From Comamonas sp. BIGb0124 (lineage in GTDB: Bacteria > Pseudomonadota > Gammaproteobacteria > Burkholderiales > Burkholderiaceae_C), in assembly GCF_003752175.1 (NCBI RefSeq), contig NZ_RJVF01000009.1, positions 558,001 through 622,000 on the forward strand: DNA of 64,000 bases, in the 5' to 3' direction. Each line of letters begins with the position of its first letter. Within the stretch, counting starts at the first letter, position 1. Under the pieces are notes generated by a model. It was not told the DNA's origin, made no database searches, and worked only from the letters and a program-made list of their open reading frames with translations. The position numbers and the translations under genes were made by a program. Shown here piece by piece: positions 26,400-36,535 of this stretch.

Positions 26400-28025
26400 A
26401 TGCAAGCACTCGTACTGCAACTCTTCCACGAAGGGCATGCCTTCATGCCCCGGCGGGTGGGACTCGAGGACTTTCGCCGCCGTCACTGGCTGAGCGGCGA
26501 ATCCGCGCGGCAAAAGCTGGCTTCGGACAACGGCTGGATGGCCGGCCTGCTCGAGGTCTTCGAACAGGCCGCCCTGCCGGTGCAACTGGGCTTGTGCACG
26601 GCGGCCTATCCGGGTGGATCGATCAGCGCCGCCGACTTCACGGCACTCAAATCGGCCTTGCTCGAGTCGCTCGACACCGCGCTGCAGACACAGGGTCCGT
26701 TCGAGGTCGTCGTGCTGCTGCTGCATGGCGCCCTGTCTGCCGCGGCTCAGACCGATCCCGAATCCGATCTGCTGCAGGCCGTGCGCCGCCGCATCGGCCC
26801 TCGTCCTCTCGTCGGGGTTGCACTGGATTTCCATGGCAATGTCGGCGAAGGCCTGGTCGCTGCCGCCGACGTCGTTGTGGCGGGCCGTTGTTATCCCGTG
26901 ACCGACATCGCCGCGCGCGGTGCCCGGCTGGCCAGCCTTCTGCTGCGCCGGCTGGGGCAGGGTGCTGCCGACTGGCCGGCCGAAAGGCGGCAGGCCCTGC
27001 GCACCCGGCATGTGCGGCTGCCGCTGGTGGTGCCGGTGAGCAGCACCCAGACGCTGGTCGGCCCTTTTGCCGGCCTGGCGTCCCGTGCCAGCGCGCTGGA
27101 GATCGAGCTCGGTCTCGACGACCTGGCCCTCGTGGGCGGTTTCCCTTTTGCCGACCACGACCGTGCCTGTGTCAGCGTGCTGGCCACGGGGCAGCCTGCC
27201 GCCTGCCGGCAGGCCGTCCGCGAACTCGCGCGCCTGGCCTGGCGGCGCCGGGCCGAACTGCAGAGCACGCTTCCCGGACCGTCCGAATTGGGCCAGTGGC
27301 TGCGCGAGCCCGGACAGGGCACGCTGGTCGTGGCCGATGCCGGTGACAATCCAGGCGTGGGCGGCCTGGGCCAGGACGGCACCCTGCTGGCCGAAGTGCT
27401 GCGCAGCCGTAGCCGGTTTGCCGCCGGCATTCATGTCGATCCCCGAACCGTGCAATTGGCACGGAATGCCGGCGTCGGTGGGGAAATCGCCCTGAACCTG
27501 CGCCGCGCCGGGCCGGGGCCGTCGGATCTTTCTTTGCTGGGGATCTGGAACGCCCGGGTCGAGCGCCTGGGCCCGATGGTCTACCGCAATGCCGGGCCGG
27601 TGATGCCGGGCGTGACGCTCGACGGCGGCGCGGGCGCCGTGCTGTTCATCCAGAGCGGAAGCGGGGCCGTGGGACACGTGCTGGTCGCCAGTGAACGCAT
27701 CCAGGGCTACGACACCCAGGCCTTTCTCAGCCAGCAGGTCGCATTGTCCGGACTGGACGTTGTCCTGATCAAGTCTTCGGCCCACTTCCGGCTCGACTAT
27801 GCGGCGCACGCCACACGCACCCCCGGGCCCGCCATGCGGATGGCCGATGGCGGCGGATGGTCGAGTGCCGATCTGCACAGCCACCTGGGCGGCCTGCCTG
27901 CGACCGACGGCAACTCGGGCCGCAGCCGGCCCGTGCTGCCTCTCGATGCGCTGGACGAGGAAAGCTGGCAGGCCTTGATCGATCGCGAGCCCGGCATGCG
28001 TTTGCCGGTCGATGCCGTCGCCTGA
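26400..28025 (+). CDS. M81 (microcystinase MlrC-like) metallopeptidase homologue, zinc site incomplete
   Basis: 541 residues. The family layout is clear: N-terminal LFHEGHAF (residues 9-15), LLLHGALS near 107, LDFHGNVGEGL near 142, GGFPFADHD and the C-terminal half with AGDNPGVGGLGQDGTLL near 322. As I recall for MlrC, zinc is held by an Asp-x-His pair and a His 22 residues further on. Here D143 and H145 match, but the third position is V167 (CYPVTD instead of YPHTD/YPHVD). The protein may therefore be inactive, bind metal differently, or have another role. It is convergent with the TTC38-like gene 21 bp away that ends the peptide ABC operon. M81 genes often accompany peptide transporters, so a joint role in taking up and handling a peptide-like compound is plausible. 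Confidence 0.82.
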   Translation: MQALVLQLFHEGHAFMPRRVGLEDFRRRHWLSGESARQKLASDNGWMAGLLEVFEQAALPVQLGLCTAAYPGGSISAADFTALKSALLESLDTALQTQGPFEVVVLLLHGALSAAAQTDPESDLLQAVRRRIGPRPLVGVALDFHGNVGEGLVAAADVVVAGRCYPVTDIAARGARLASLLLRRLGQGAADWPAERRQALRTRHVRLPLVVPVSSTQTLVGPFAGLASRASALEIELGLDDLALVGGFPFADHDRACVSVLATGQPAACRQAVRELARLAWRRRAELQSTLPGPSELGQWLREPGQGTLVVADAGDNPGVGGLGQDGTLLAEVLRSRSRFAAGIHVDPRTVQLARNAGVGGEIALNLRRAGPGPSDLSLLGIWNARVERLGPMVYRNAGPVMPGVTLDGGAGAVLFIQSGSGAVGHVLVASERIQGYDTQAFLSQQVALSGLDVVLIKSSAHFRLDYAAHATRTPGPAMRMADGGGWSSADLHSHLGGLPATDGNSGRSRPVLPLDALDEESWQALIDREPGMRLPVDAVA

Positions 28026-28045
28026 GCGTTCGATCGTTTGAGTGT

Positions 28046-29446
28046 CTAGCGGCGGACCGGCTCGGCGGCTGTCACGTCTCGGGGGTCGGCGAGCGTCGCC
28101 GGCAGGGCCAATGCGGCGTAGAGCCGCCGGGCTTGCTTGCGCAGGCGAACCGACTCGGGCTGCAGAGCCAGGCGCTGCTGCAGCAGGTTCTGCGCGCCGG
28201 CCAGGCTGCCTGCGCGCAGCAGGGCGTCGAGGTGCAGTTGCTCGAACAATTCACGCTGCGCATGGCTGCCGCCGATTTCCTGCAGTCGGGGCAGTGCGAT
28301 CCCCAGTTGCGTGGCGGCTTCGCGCATGTCGCCTCGTGCGTGCGCGGCCAGACCCAGGCAAGCCGGCTGAGCGACTTCGCGCCAGACCGTGTCCGACCCG
28401 CCGCCCGAGACGGACGAGGCCGATTGCGCGCGGCGTGCGACATGCTGCAGCAGCGTTTCGGCCTCGGGACGGGCCGCACGTGCCAGGCCGTACAGATACT
28501 GCATGTCGAGAAAGGGCAGGACCTGGTCCGCCGTGCGTGTCACCAGGTGATCGGCCACGTTCTGCCAGCGTTCACCGACCTCGGCACCGGCCAGTTCGAG
28601 CCGGGCCAGCAGCGAAACCGCGTTGACCTGGTCCTGGCTGCACGAGGTATCGACGCCCCACACTTCGCGGTCGTACAGCGACAGCGCCTCGTCGAGATGG
28701 TCTTGCTCGATCAGGAACAAGGCCAGATGCCACCAGTTGTGGGTGCGCATGAATGAGTTCAGGCCGCTCCAGCCATCGCTCATCTCTGCCAGAAAACGGC
28801 TGCCGGCATGCAGCTCGCCGCGAGCCAGCATCACATGGGCCAGGGCATGCTGGGCCCAGGGCTCGTCGCGCCGCATGGCCAGCGCCTGGCGGGCGTGGAC
28901 CTCGGCCGCGTCCAGGAAGTGGCACTGCTCGTACGCGAAAGCCGCCATGCCGTGCAGTTGCGGTACATCTGCCGCAGCATCCAGGCCGGGCAGGGCCAGC
29001 CGCAGCATGGCGGGTGCGTCGCCACGGTTGAAGGCATGGTACTGGCCCAGCTTGAGCGCCAGCAGGTCGCGCGGGTAGCGCCGGACCTGGGTTTCATGCA
29101 AGGCAAGGGCCTGTGCCGTGTCGCCGTTGCACCAGGCCTGCGTGGCTGCGGCCCATCGCGTCAGCCTGTCGTGCGCCGGGTGGGACGGGCTCATGGCGGC
29201 CAGTGCCGCCTGGGCCCGAGACAGATGCAGCCGGGCCTGCAAGGCGCCGGCCGGCGATTCGGCAAACAGGTGCAGCATCGCCAGGCAGATCTGCACCGTG
29301 GCGCTGGCGTCGTCCTGCTCGTCCAGCACATGGATCACGCGCAGATCGCAGGCGATGAAGCCCAGGACAAAATCGTCGACGGCCTCGGCCGCACGACCGT
29401 GTGCATCGTGCGGCTGGCCCAGGGGATCTCGGCGTGGCGTTGCCAT
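28046..29446 (-). CDS. Tetratricopeptide repeat protein, TTC38-like
   Basis: 466 residues of helical repeats with no signal peptide or membrane segment. The middle part matches the TTC38 pattern: AQHALAHVMLARGELHAGSRFL (about 198-219), then the marked HNWWHLALFLIEQDHLDEALSLYD (236-259) and DTSCSQDQVNAVSLLARLE. Proteins of this type occur in animals and bacteria with no established activity; some resemble scaffold or hydrolase-associated proteins. It lies 44 bp after the ABC binding-protein gene and is the last gene of that operon. The frame is open upstream to 29833, inside the binding-protein gene; the ATG at 29446 is chosen. Confidence 0.8.
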   Translation of the reverse strand: MATPRRDPLGQPHDAHGRAAEAVDDFVLGFIACDLRVIHVLDEQDDASATVQICLAMLHLFAESPAGALQARLHLSRAQAALAAMSPSHPAHDRLTRWAAATQAWCNGDTAQALALHETQVRRYPRDLLALKLGQYHAFNRGDAPAMLRLALPGLDAAADVPQLHGMAAFAYEQCHFLDAAEVHARQALAMRRDEPWAQHALAHVMLARGELHAGSRFLAEMSDGWSGLNSFMRTHNWWHLALFLIEQDHLDEALSLYDREVWGVDTSCSQDQVNAVSLLARLELAGAEVGERWQNVADHLVTRTADQVLPFLDMQYLYGLARAARPEAETLLQHVARRAQSASSVSGGGSDTVWREVAQPACLGLAAHARGDMREAATQLGIALPRLQEIGGSHAQRELFEQLHLDALLRAGSLAGAQNLLQQRLALQPESVRLRKQARRLYAALALPATLADPRDVTAAEPVRR

Positions 29447-29490
29447 GGGAGCGAGCCTGTGATTGCGCGACCGTTGCGGCGTGCCCGCCG

Positions 29491-31017
29491 TTACTTCCAG
29501 GACTGCGTGGCGACGTCGTTGACGAAGATGGGCTGGTCTTTCCACAGGCCCTGCAGCTTGGCGCTGGCCACGCTGGCCCAACGGGGGGTGTACAGGTAGG
29601 CATTGACCGCATCGGTGGCCAGCAGCCGCTGCACGTCGCCGTAGAGCTTGTTGCGCTCGGCGTCGCCGGGTGCGCTGGCGATGCGGCTCATCAGGTCGCG
29701 GAACTGGGGCGATTCGTACTGGAAGTAGTAACCCGCCTCGCCCGACTTCGCCAGGTCGAAAGGCTCGACGTGCGAGACGATGCTCAGGTCGTAGTTCTTG
29801 TTCTTGTAGACGCCGTCCAGCCATTGCGCCCACTCCACGTTCTCGATCTTGGCCTGGATGCCGACCTGCGCCAACTGGGCGGCGATGATCTCGCCGCCAC
29901 GCCGTGCATAGGGCGGCGGCGGCAGCTTGAGACTGAGCTCGAGCGGCAGCTTCACGCCGGCTTCCTTGAGCAGCGCCTTGGCTTTTGCCGGATCGTAGGC
30001 GTTGATGCCGGTCACGTCGACGTAACCGGGTGCGCCCGGCGCATAGTGCGCACCGATGGGCGTGCCCAGGCCGTCGACGGCGCCGTCGACGACGGCCGTA
30101 CGGTCGATGGCTGCCGCGATGGCGCGACGCACGCGGACATCGTTGAGCGGGGGCTTCTTGTTGTTGATGGCCAGAATGGTCTTGGCCCGCGAGTTGCCCA
30201 CCAGGACCTGAAAACGCGGGTCGTTCTGGAACGGACCCAGGCTCTGTGCCTGGATGCCGCGCGGGAACGAATCGACATCGCCCGCCAGCAGGGCGGCCAC
30301 GCCGGCGGCCTGGTCGCTGATGAAGCGGAACGTCACGCGGTTGATCTTGACCGCTGCGGCCTGGCGGTAGCCGTCGAACTTGTTGAGCGTGACCGACGAG
30401 CCCTTGGCCCAGTTGCCGAATTGATAGGGGCCGGTACCGACCGGCTGCGTCATGTTGGTCGGCGCGCTCTTAGGCTCGACGATGGCCGCGGTGCCCTGGG
30501 CCACCAGCAGCGGGAAATCGGGATTGGGTTCCTTGAGGACCAGCACCACCGTGGCGGCATCCGGCGTGTCGATGCGGGCGATGTTGGTGAATACCGCCTT
30601 GTCCTTGTTGGTCGAGCCGTCTGCGGCGGCGCGTTCGAACGAGAACTTGACCGCAGCCGCATTGAACGGCTCGCCGTTGTGGAAACTCACGCCCTGGCGC
30701 AACTTGAAGGTGTAGGTCTTCTGGTCCGGAGACACCGTCCAGCTCTCGGCCAGCAGCGGTTCGGCCTTGCCGGCTTCCGAGAACTTGGTCAGCGTTTCGT
30801 ACACGTTGTAGAGCGTGACTTCGGAAATCGCCGAAGCCGCGCCGCCCGTGGGGTCCAGGCCGGGTGCAGGTTCCAGCGTCACGCCGATCGTCAGCGTGTT
30901 CTTTCCGCCGGCCTGCGCGTGGGCCACCAGCGGGCTGGCAGCCAGCAGCGTGGCCGCCAGGGCTGCGCTGTACAGAACGGTTCGACGATGCAGGGACGGG
31001 CGACGGGCCAGGGACAT
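29491..31017 (-). CDS. ABC transporter substrate-binding protein, peptide/nickel family 5
   Basis: 508 residues with a signal peptide ending near AHAQA (residues 33-36). The family 5 signature region reads AESWTVSPDQKTYTFKLRQGVSFHNGEPFNAAAVKFS near residues 82-118, and the VGTGPYQF motif follows. No lipobox cysteine is present, so it should be a soluble periplasmic protein. AGAGGAG lies 8 nt before the ATG. It follows two permease genes on the same strand. No ATPase gene lies in this operon. Confidence 0.92.
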   Translation of the reverse strand: MSLARRPSLHRRTVLYSAALAATLLAASPLVAHAQAGGKNTLTIGVTLEPAPGLDPTGGAASAISEVTLYNVYETLTKFSEAGKAEPLLAESWTVSPDQKTYTFKLRQGVSFHNGEPFNAAAVKFSFERAAADGSTNKDKAVFTNIARIDTPDAATVVLVLKEPNPDFPLLVAQGTAAIVEPKSAPTNMTQPVGTGPYQFGNWAKGSSVTLNKFDGYRQAAAVKINRVTFRFISDQAAGVAALLAGDVDSFPRGIQAQSLGPFQNDPRFQVLVGNSRAKTILAINNKKPPLNDVRVRRAIAAAIDRTAVVDGAVDGLGTPIGAHYAPGAPGYVDVTGINAYDPAKAKALLKEAGVKLPLELSLKLPPPPYARRGGEIIAAQLAQVGIQAKIENVEWAQWLDGVYKNKNYDLSIVSHVEPFDLAKSGEAGYYFQYESPQFRDLMSRIASAPGDAERNKLYGDVQRLLATDAVNAYLYTPRWASVASAKLQGLWKDQPIFVNDVATQSWK

Positions 31018-31175
31018 GAAGCGACTCCTCTTGATGGACAGTCCGGCGGCATGGGCCGCAGGCGTGTGTGAATGGTAGTTTCCTCGGAGGGCCAATATAG
31101 GGCAAAACGCCGAGGGCTCGCAAAGCGTGTGTTTTGGCGCCGCGTTCGTGGCCGGGCCCGGGCGATGCCGCGTCT

Positions 31176-32117
31176 TCAGCGGCGGCGCGCCAGCCTCGGG
31201 TCGAGCAGGTCGCGCAGTCCGTCGCCCAGCAGGTTCAATCCCAGCACCGCCAGGGCGATCGCAATGCCCGGGTAGATCGCCAGCCGCGGTGCCTGGAACA
31301 TCAAGGTCTGGGCTTCGCTCAGCATGCGGCCCCACGAGGCATCGGGCGGCTGGGTGCCCAGGCCGAGGTAGGACAACGCGGCCTCGGCCAGGATGGCGAT
31401 GGCGAACTCGATCGTGGCCTGCACCACGATCACCGACACGATGTTGGGCAGCACATGCTCGAACGCAATGCGCCAGTCGCTCTTGCCGCAGGTGCGTGCC
31501 GCCAGCACGAACTCGCGCGACCACATGCTGCGTGCAGTGGCCCGCGTGAGCCGGGTGAAGATCGGAATGTTGGCGATGCCGATGGCCACGATGGCATTGA
31601 CGATGCCGGCGCCCAGCGCGGCCGTGAGCATGATCGCCAGCAGGATGGCCGGGAAGGCCAACGTGAAGTCGGTGACCCGCATGATGACGGTCTCGATCCA
31701 GCCGCCGCGCGTGGCGGCCAGCATGCCGAGCAGCACCCCGCCGATCACGCCGATGCCCACGGCGATCACCCCCACCGTGATCGAATTGCGAGCCCCCACC
31801 ATGATCTGCGAGAGCACGTCGCGGCCCAGGTTGTCCGTGCCCAGCCAGTGGGCAGCGCTCGGCAACTGCAGCTTGCCGCGGATGTTCAGGTCGTAGGGCG
31901 GCCAGGGCGTCCACAGATAGGACAGCGCTGCGGTGGCCAGCAACAGCACCGTCAGCACGAGTCCCAGCATGAAGCTGCGGTGGCGGCAGGCACGGGCCCA
32001 GAAGCCCCGGGGCTTGCGCGGAGCGACCGGCAGCGCCGTGCGTGCGGCGGCAGGCATCGAGGTCGCCGCCGAAGCCGTTGCAGCGCTTGGAGAGGAGGGG
32101 GGGACTGGGGTCGGCAT
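31176..32117 (-). CDS. ABC transporter permease, DppC/OppC type
   Basis: 313 residues. A 45-residue Ala/Pro/Ser tail precedes the first membrane helix (FMLGLVLTVLLLATAALSYL). The LGTDNLGRDVLSQIMVGARNS motif, typical of DppC proteins, follows near 92, then five hydrophobic segments and the cytoplasmic EAA-type loop (AARTCGKSDWRIAFEHVLPN) that docks an ATPase. It is an inner-membrane channel subunit working with the gene at 32227-33177. Confidence 0.92.
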   Translation of the reverse strand: MPTPVPPSSPSAATASAATSMPAAARTALPVAPRKPRGFWARACRHRSFMLGLVLTVLLLATAALSYLWTPWPPYDLNIRGKLQLPSAAHWLGTDNLGRDVLSQIMVGARNSITVGVIAVGIGVIGGVLLGMLAATRGGWIETVIMRVTDFTLAFPAILLAIMLTAALGAGIVNAIVAIGIANIPIFTRLTRATARSMWSREFVLAARTCGKSDWRIAFEHVLPNIVSVIVVQATIEFAIAILAEAALSYLGLGTQPPDASWGRMLSEAQTLMFQAPRLAIYPGIAIALAVLGLNLLGDGLRDLLDPRLARRR

Positions 32118-32226
32118 GGAAGGGCGGATGACGGCAGGGGGGTGTGGGATGAGATCGGGATCGGTCGGAGGCGGTCGATGGAATCCGAGGCGGGCGACTG
32201 GCGTTCGACAGGGCAGCCGGCCCGTC

Positions 32227-33177
32227 CTAGCGGGCCGGACCCCGCATGCGCGGGTCGATCACCACGTACAGCACGTCGATCAGGAAATTCACCAGAATCA
32301 CCAGGGCCGTCAGCAGCATGAGGCAGTCCCGCACCACGATCAGGTCGCGGTTGGCGATGGACTGGAAAATCAGCCGTCCGATGCCCGGCAGGTAAAACAC
32401 GTTCTCGACCACGATCGTGCCTGCCAGCAGACTGGCGAACTGCCAGCCCATCACGGTGATCACGGGCACCAGCGCGTTGCGCAGCACATGGCGCCACAGA
32501 ATGGCGCGCTCGTCGAGGCCCTTGGCACGTGCCGTGCGCACGAAGTCCTCGTGCAGCACCTCGAGGATGGCCGAGCGCGTGTTGCGCGCCAGAATGGCCG
32601 CCTGAACCACCGCCAGCGAAAGCGCCGGCAGGATCAGGGCCTTGAGGCCGGGCCACACGCCTTCGTCCCAGCCCGGAAAACCGCCCGCCGCGAACCAGCG
32701 CAACTGCACGGCGAACAGCAGGATGAGCAGGATCGCGAACCAGAAGCTCGGGATGGCGATGCCCAACTGGCTCAGCGTCATCATGCCGACGTCGCCCAGC
32801 CGGTTGTGCCGGGTGGCGGCGTAGATCCCGGCCAGCAGGGCGGCCACGGTGGTGATGGCCATGGCCAGCAGCGTCAGGGGCAGTGTCAGGGTCAGGCGTT
32901 CGCCGACCAGTTCCGACACGGGCGTGCCGTACACATAACTGTTGCCCATTCTGCAGTGCGCCATCTCGGCCAGCCAACCGCCGTAGCGCTGCAGCGCGGG
33001 CCGGTCCAGGCCCAGCTTCTGCTCCAGGGCTTGCAGTGCCTCGGGCGAGGCGTCGGCGCCCATCAGCATTTGCGCGGCGTTGCCCGGCAAGACTTCGAGC
33101 GCCAGAAAGATCACCGCCGAAGCCGCCAGCAGGGTGGCCAGCAGGGTCAGGGTGCGTTGCAGCAGGGATGCACTCAT
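32227..33177 (-). CDS. ABC transporter permease, DppB/OppB type
   Basis: 316 residues with a first helix near 8-28 (LLATLLAASAVIFLALEVLPG), a periplasmic loop, and five further membrane segments. The EAA-type loop reads ARAKGLDERAILWRHVLRNALVP. The ATG at 33177 is chosen since it precedes the first helix; the frame extends upstream to 33426 without similarity. It is the first gene of a four-gene unit: DppB-type, DppC-type, binding protein, TTC38-like protein. Confidence 0.92.
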   Translation of the reverse strand: MSASLLQRTLTLLATLLAASAVIFLALEVLPGNAAQMLMGADASPEALQALEQKLGLDRPALQRYGGWLAEMAHCRMGNSYVYGTPVSELVGERLTLTLPLTLLAMAITTVAALLAGIYAATRHNRLGDVGMMTLSQLGIAIPSFWFAILLILLFAVQLRWFAAGGFPGWDEGVWPGLKALILPALSLAVVQAAILARNTRSAILEVLHEDFVRTARAKGLDERAILWRHVLRNALVPVITVMGWQFASLLAGTIVVENVFYLPGIGRLIFQSIANRDLIVVRDCLMLLTALVILVNFLIDVLYVVIDPRMRGPAR

Positions 33178-33274
33178 GAAAACGGCAGATCGAATCGAGT
33201 GGTGAATGGGAACGCGGCGGCGGAGAGCCGACCGGTCAACGAGGCCTTGCGACCCTGGCCAAGGCCGAGCATAG

Positions 33275-33793
<519 letters not shown>

Positions 33794-33798
33794 TCGAC

Positions 33799-33824
33799 AA
33801 AAAAGGCCCTTGCAGGGCCTTTTT
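33799..33824. terminator. Bidirectional intrinsic terminator
   Basis: AGGCCCT and AGGGCCT form a 7 bp stem with a 3 nt loop, flanked by a run of A on the left and TTTT on the right. It serves the ferredoxin gene on the plus strand and pth on the minus strand. Confidence 0.85.
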
Positions 33825-33855
33825 CGATGACGTCTGCACCGGCACACGAGCGGCT

Positions 33856-34536
33856 TCAGGCCGCAGGCGGATCTTTGCGCGCGTCCGTGGCCGCGCCGGT
33901 GGCCGGACTGGCGGCTGCAGCGGTTTGATCCGGCCGGGGCTGCCGGGGCGGCTTGGGCCGTGGCGGCAAGCTGGTGTGGATGAGCATCGTGGCTTTGTCG
34001 ATCTCGCCCTGGACCAGATCGGGCACGGCCTTGAGCGAGCGGTCGATGCACAGATCGATGGCGATGCGATGGTCGAGCGACGGTTTTTTCAGCACCCAGT
34101 GGACGACCTCGGACTTCACGCCGGGATGTCCCACGCCCAGCCGCAGGCGCCAGAAGTCGGGTGTGCCGAGCTGGGCTTGAATGTCGCGCAGGCCGTTGTG
34201 GCCGGCATGTCCGCCGCCGCGCTTGAGCTTGACCTGGCCCGGCACGATGTCGAGCTCGTCGTGCACCACCAGGATTTCCTCGGGCTTGATCTTGAAGAAA
34301 CGCGCCAGCGCGCCCACCGACCGGCCCGACGCGTTCATGTACGTCTGCGGTTCGAGCAGCCAGATGGTCTGCCCCATCAGCGTGGTGCGTGCCAGCAGGC
34401 CGAAATAGCCTTTGTCCATGGACAGCGACACACCCAGCGAGCGCGCCAGGCTGTCGATCCACCAGAAGCCGGCATTGTGCCGCGTGTCGTCGTACTCGGG
34501 CCCGGGATTGCCCAGCCCCACAAAAAGTCTGATCAT
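33856..34536 (-). CDS. pth: Peptidyl-tRNA hydrolase
   Basis: 226 residues. It releases peptides from dropped-off peptidyl-tRNA. Active-site residues are N10 and H20 in [19 protein letters not shown], the Asp in VVHDELDI, and the GHNGLRDI loop. The last 35 residues are a Pro/Ala/basic tail beyond the usual 190-200 residue enzyme. The ATG at 34536 begins the conserved fold, so the open frame up to 34626 is not used. It is downstream of rplY and prs, a common conserved order. A hairpin between rplY and pth suggests partly separate transcription. Confidence 0.96.
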   Translation of the reverse strand: MIRLFVGLGNPGPEYDDTRHNAGFWWIDSLARSLGVSLSMDKGYFGLLARTTLMGQTIWLLEPQTYMNASGRSVGALARFFKIKPEEILVVHDELDIVPGQVKLKRGGGHAGHNGLRDIQAQLGTPDFWRLRLGVGHPGVKSEVVHWVLKKPSLDHRIAIDLCIDRSLKAVPDLVQGEIDKATMLIHTSLPPRPKPPRQPRPDQTAAAASPATGAATDARKDPPAA

Positions 34537-34590
34537 GACGCGATTATTCCAAAACGTTCCGCCCGCGCCGTGATCGGCAGGCCGTTGCGC

Positions 34591-34620
34591 AAAACAAAAG
34601 GCCCACCGAAGTGGGCCTTT
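34591..34620 (-). terminator. Intrinsic terminator after rplY
   Basis: AAAGGCCCAC pairs with GTGGGCCTTT around a CGAA loop. On the minus strand the stem is followed by TTTTG TTTT. It lies between rplY and pth. Confidence 0.8.
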
Positions 34621-34669
34621 CTGCACCCGGCAACCTGTCGGTGCCGGTGTGACGAAGCGTGAGCCAGAT

Positions 34670-35254
34670 TTACTTGGCTTCTTCTTCGCCGCCTTCTTCA
34701 GCGGCAGGAGCCACGGCGCTCACCAGCACGGTGTCGCCTTGGGTGGCCAGTTGCACGCCCTTGGGCAGCTTGGCGTCCTTGGCGAACACGGTAGCGCCTT
34801 CGGCCAGCTCGGACAGGTCCACTTCGATGAACTCGGGCAGGTCGCCCGGCAGGCTGGAGATTTCCAGTTCGGTCACGACGTGCGTCACGAGGTTCTGGGC
34901 TTGCTTCACGGCGGGCGAGTTTTCTTCGCCCTTGAAGTGCACGGGCACCTTGACGGTCAGGCGTTCGTTGGCGTTCACGCGCTGGAAGTCAACGTGCAGA
35001 ACCAGTTGCTTGAACGGGTGGTATTGCACGTCGCGCAGCAGCACGGAGCTGGTGTTGCCGGCCAGGTCCATCTCGAGGACGGAACCGTGGAACGCTTCCT
35101 TCTTCAGGGCGTGCCACAGCGCGTTGTGATCGATCTCGATCAGTTGGGGTTCTTGGGTGCCACCGTAGACGATGCCAGGGGTCTTGCCCGAAATGCGCAG
35201 ACGGCGGCTCGCACCCGTACCTTGCTTGGAGCGCTCAAAAGCGACGAATTTCAT
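34670..35254 (-). CDS. rplY: 50S ribosomal protein L25/general stress protein Ctc
   Basis: 194 residues: an N-terminal L25 beta-barrel that binds 5S rRNA ([20 protein letters not shown]) and the C-terminal Ctc/TL5 domain ([18 protein letters not shown] to [15 protein letters not shown]), ending in an acidic tail. The ATG at 35254 has GGAG upstream. It follows prs on the same strand by 98 bp, the conserved prs-rplY-pth order. Confidence 0.96.
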   Translation of the reverse strand: MKFVAFERSKQGTGASRRLRISGKTPGIVYGGTQEPQLIEIDHNALWHALKKEAFHGSVLEMDLAGNTSSVLLRDVQYHPFKQLVLHVDFQRVNANERLTVKVPVHFKGEENSPAVKQAQNLVTHVVTELEISSLPGDLPEFIEVDLSELAEGATVFAKDAKLPKGVQLATQGDTVLVSAVAPAAEEGGEEEAK

Positions 35255-35352
35255 AGTAATCTCCGATTGAAGCCTGCCGCGACCAGCGGGCTCCGTTTTC
35301 ATAAAAGGCGGTCACGCACAGCGCGCGAACCGCCACTCGACATGCCTGCCGT

Positions 35353-36327
35353 TCAGAACGTCTGGTTCTGCTCGGCAAACAAACTCATCACCGAGTCGCC
35401 GCGCGAGATGCGCTGGATGGTCTCGGCAAACAGGGGGGCCACCGACAGCTGGCGAACCTTGGCGCACACGCGGCCGGCATCGCTCAGGGGGATGGTGTTG
35501 GTCACGACCACTTCGTCGAGCGCATCGCCTTGGCTGATGCGGTCGATGGCCGGGCCCGACAGGATGGGGTGCGTGCAGTAGGCGTACACGTTCTTTGCGC
35601 CACGCTGCTTGAGCACTTCGGCAGCCTTGAGCAGCGTGCCGGCGGTGTCGATCATGTCGTCCATGATCACGCAGTTGCGGCCTTCGATCTCGCCGATCAC
35701 GTGCATGACTTCGCTGACGTTGGCCTTGGGACGGCGCTTGTCGATGATGGCGAGGTCGCAACCCAGCTGCTTGGCCAGTGCGCGGGCACGGACCACGCCG
35801 CCGACGTCGGGCGAGACCACGATCAGGTCTTCGTAGTTCTTCTGGCGCAGGTCGCCCAGCAGGATGGGCGAGGCGTAGATGTTGTCGACGGGAATGTCGA
35901 AGAACCCCTGGATCTGGTCGGCGTGCAGATCCATGGTCAGAACACGCGAGACGCCCACGGTCTGCAGCAGGTTGGCCACGACCTTGGCCGAGATCGGCAC
36001 ACGCGACGAACGCGGGCGGCGGTCCTGGCGGGCATAACCGAAGTAGGGGATGACGGCACTGATGCGCTCGGCCGAGGCGCGCTTGAGCGCGTCGACCATG
36101 ATGAGCAGCTCCATCAGGTTTTCGTTCGTGGGAGCACAGGTCGACTGAACCACGAACACATCGCGAGCACGCACGTTCTGGTTGATCTCGACGGTCACTT
36201 CACCGTCCGAGAAATGACCCACCGTAGCGGCCCCCAGGGTGATGTTGAGGTGCTGGGCGATTTCGGCGGCAAACGCGGGATTCGCGTTACCGGTGAAAAC
36301 CATGAAGTCAGGATGTTGCGCGCTCAT
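35353..36327 (-). CDS. prs: Ribose-phosphate pyrophosphokinase
   Basis: 324 residues. It makes PRPP from ribose 5-phosphate and ATP for nucleotide, histidine and tryptophan synthesis. It shows [18 protein letters not shown]-like ligand loops (here RARDVFVVQ), [35 protein letters not shown] and the PRPP-binding [13 protein letters not shown]. It lies 113 bp downstream of tRNA-Gln on the same strand, and the leader is AT-richer than the coding region. Confidence 0.98.
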   Translation of the reverse strand: MSAQHPDFMVFTGNANPAFAAEIAQHLNITLGAATVGHFSDGEVTVEINQNVRARDVFVVQSTCAPTNENLMELLIMVDALKRASAERISAVIPYFGYARQDRRPRSSRVPISAKVVANLLQTVGVSRVLTMDLHADQIQGFFDIPVDNIYASPILLGDLRQKNYEDLIVVSPDVGGVVRARALAKQLGCDLAIIDKRRPKANVSEVMHVIGEIEGRNCVIMDDMIDTAGTLLKAAEVLKQRGAKNVYAYCTHPILSGPAIDRISQGDALDEVVVTNTIPLSDAGRVCAKVRQLSVAPLFAETIQRISRGDSVMSLFAEQNQTF

Positions 36328-36440
36328 CTCGTGGGGTTCCGGCGATGACGATGGTCAGGGGAGGGTCCAAAAGCAAAATCGACCAGAACAGATGCGCTTC
36401 TTTGTAGAGCTTGTTTCTATTCTGATCGATCGTGATTGGT

Positions 36441-36517
36441 TGGCAGGGGAAGAAGGATTCGAACCTTCGCATGCCGGAATCAAAATCCGGTGCCTTAACC
36501 AGCTTGGCGACTCCCCT
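36441..36517 (-). tRNA. tRNA-Gln (TTG)
   Basis: 77 nt on the minus strand. The acceptor stem AGGGGAG pairs with TTCCCCT (one G-T pair). The anticodon arm CCGGA-loop-TCCGG carries TTG, the T arm is GAAGG-TTCGAAT-CCTTC, and CCA is encoded. It lies between ispE and prs, an arrangement widely conserved in proteobacteria, and is probably co-transcribed with ispE since only 18 bp separate them. Confidence 0.95.
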
Positions 36518-36535
36518 ACACAGGCTGTCACTCTT

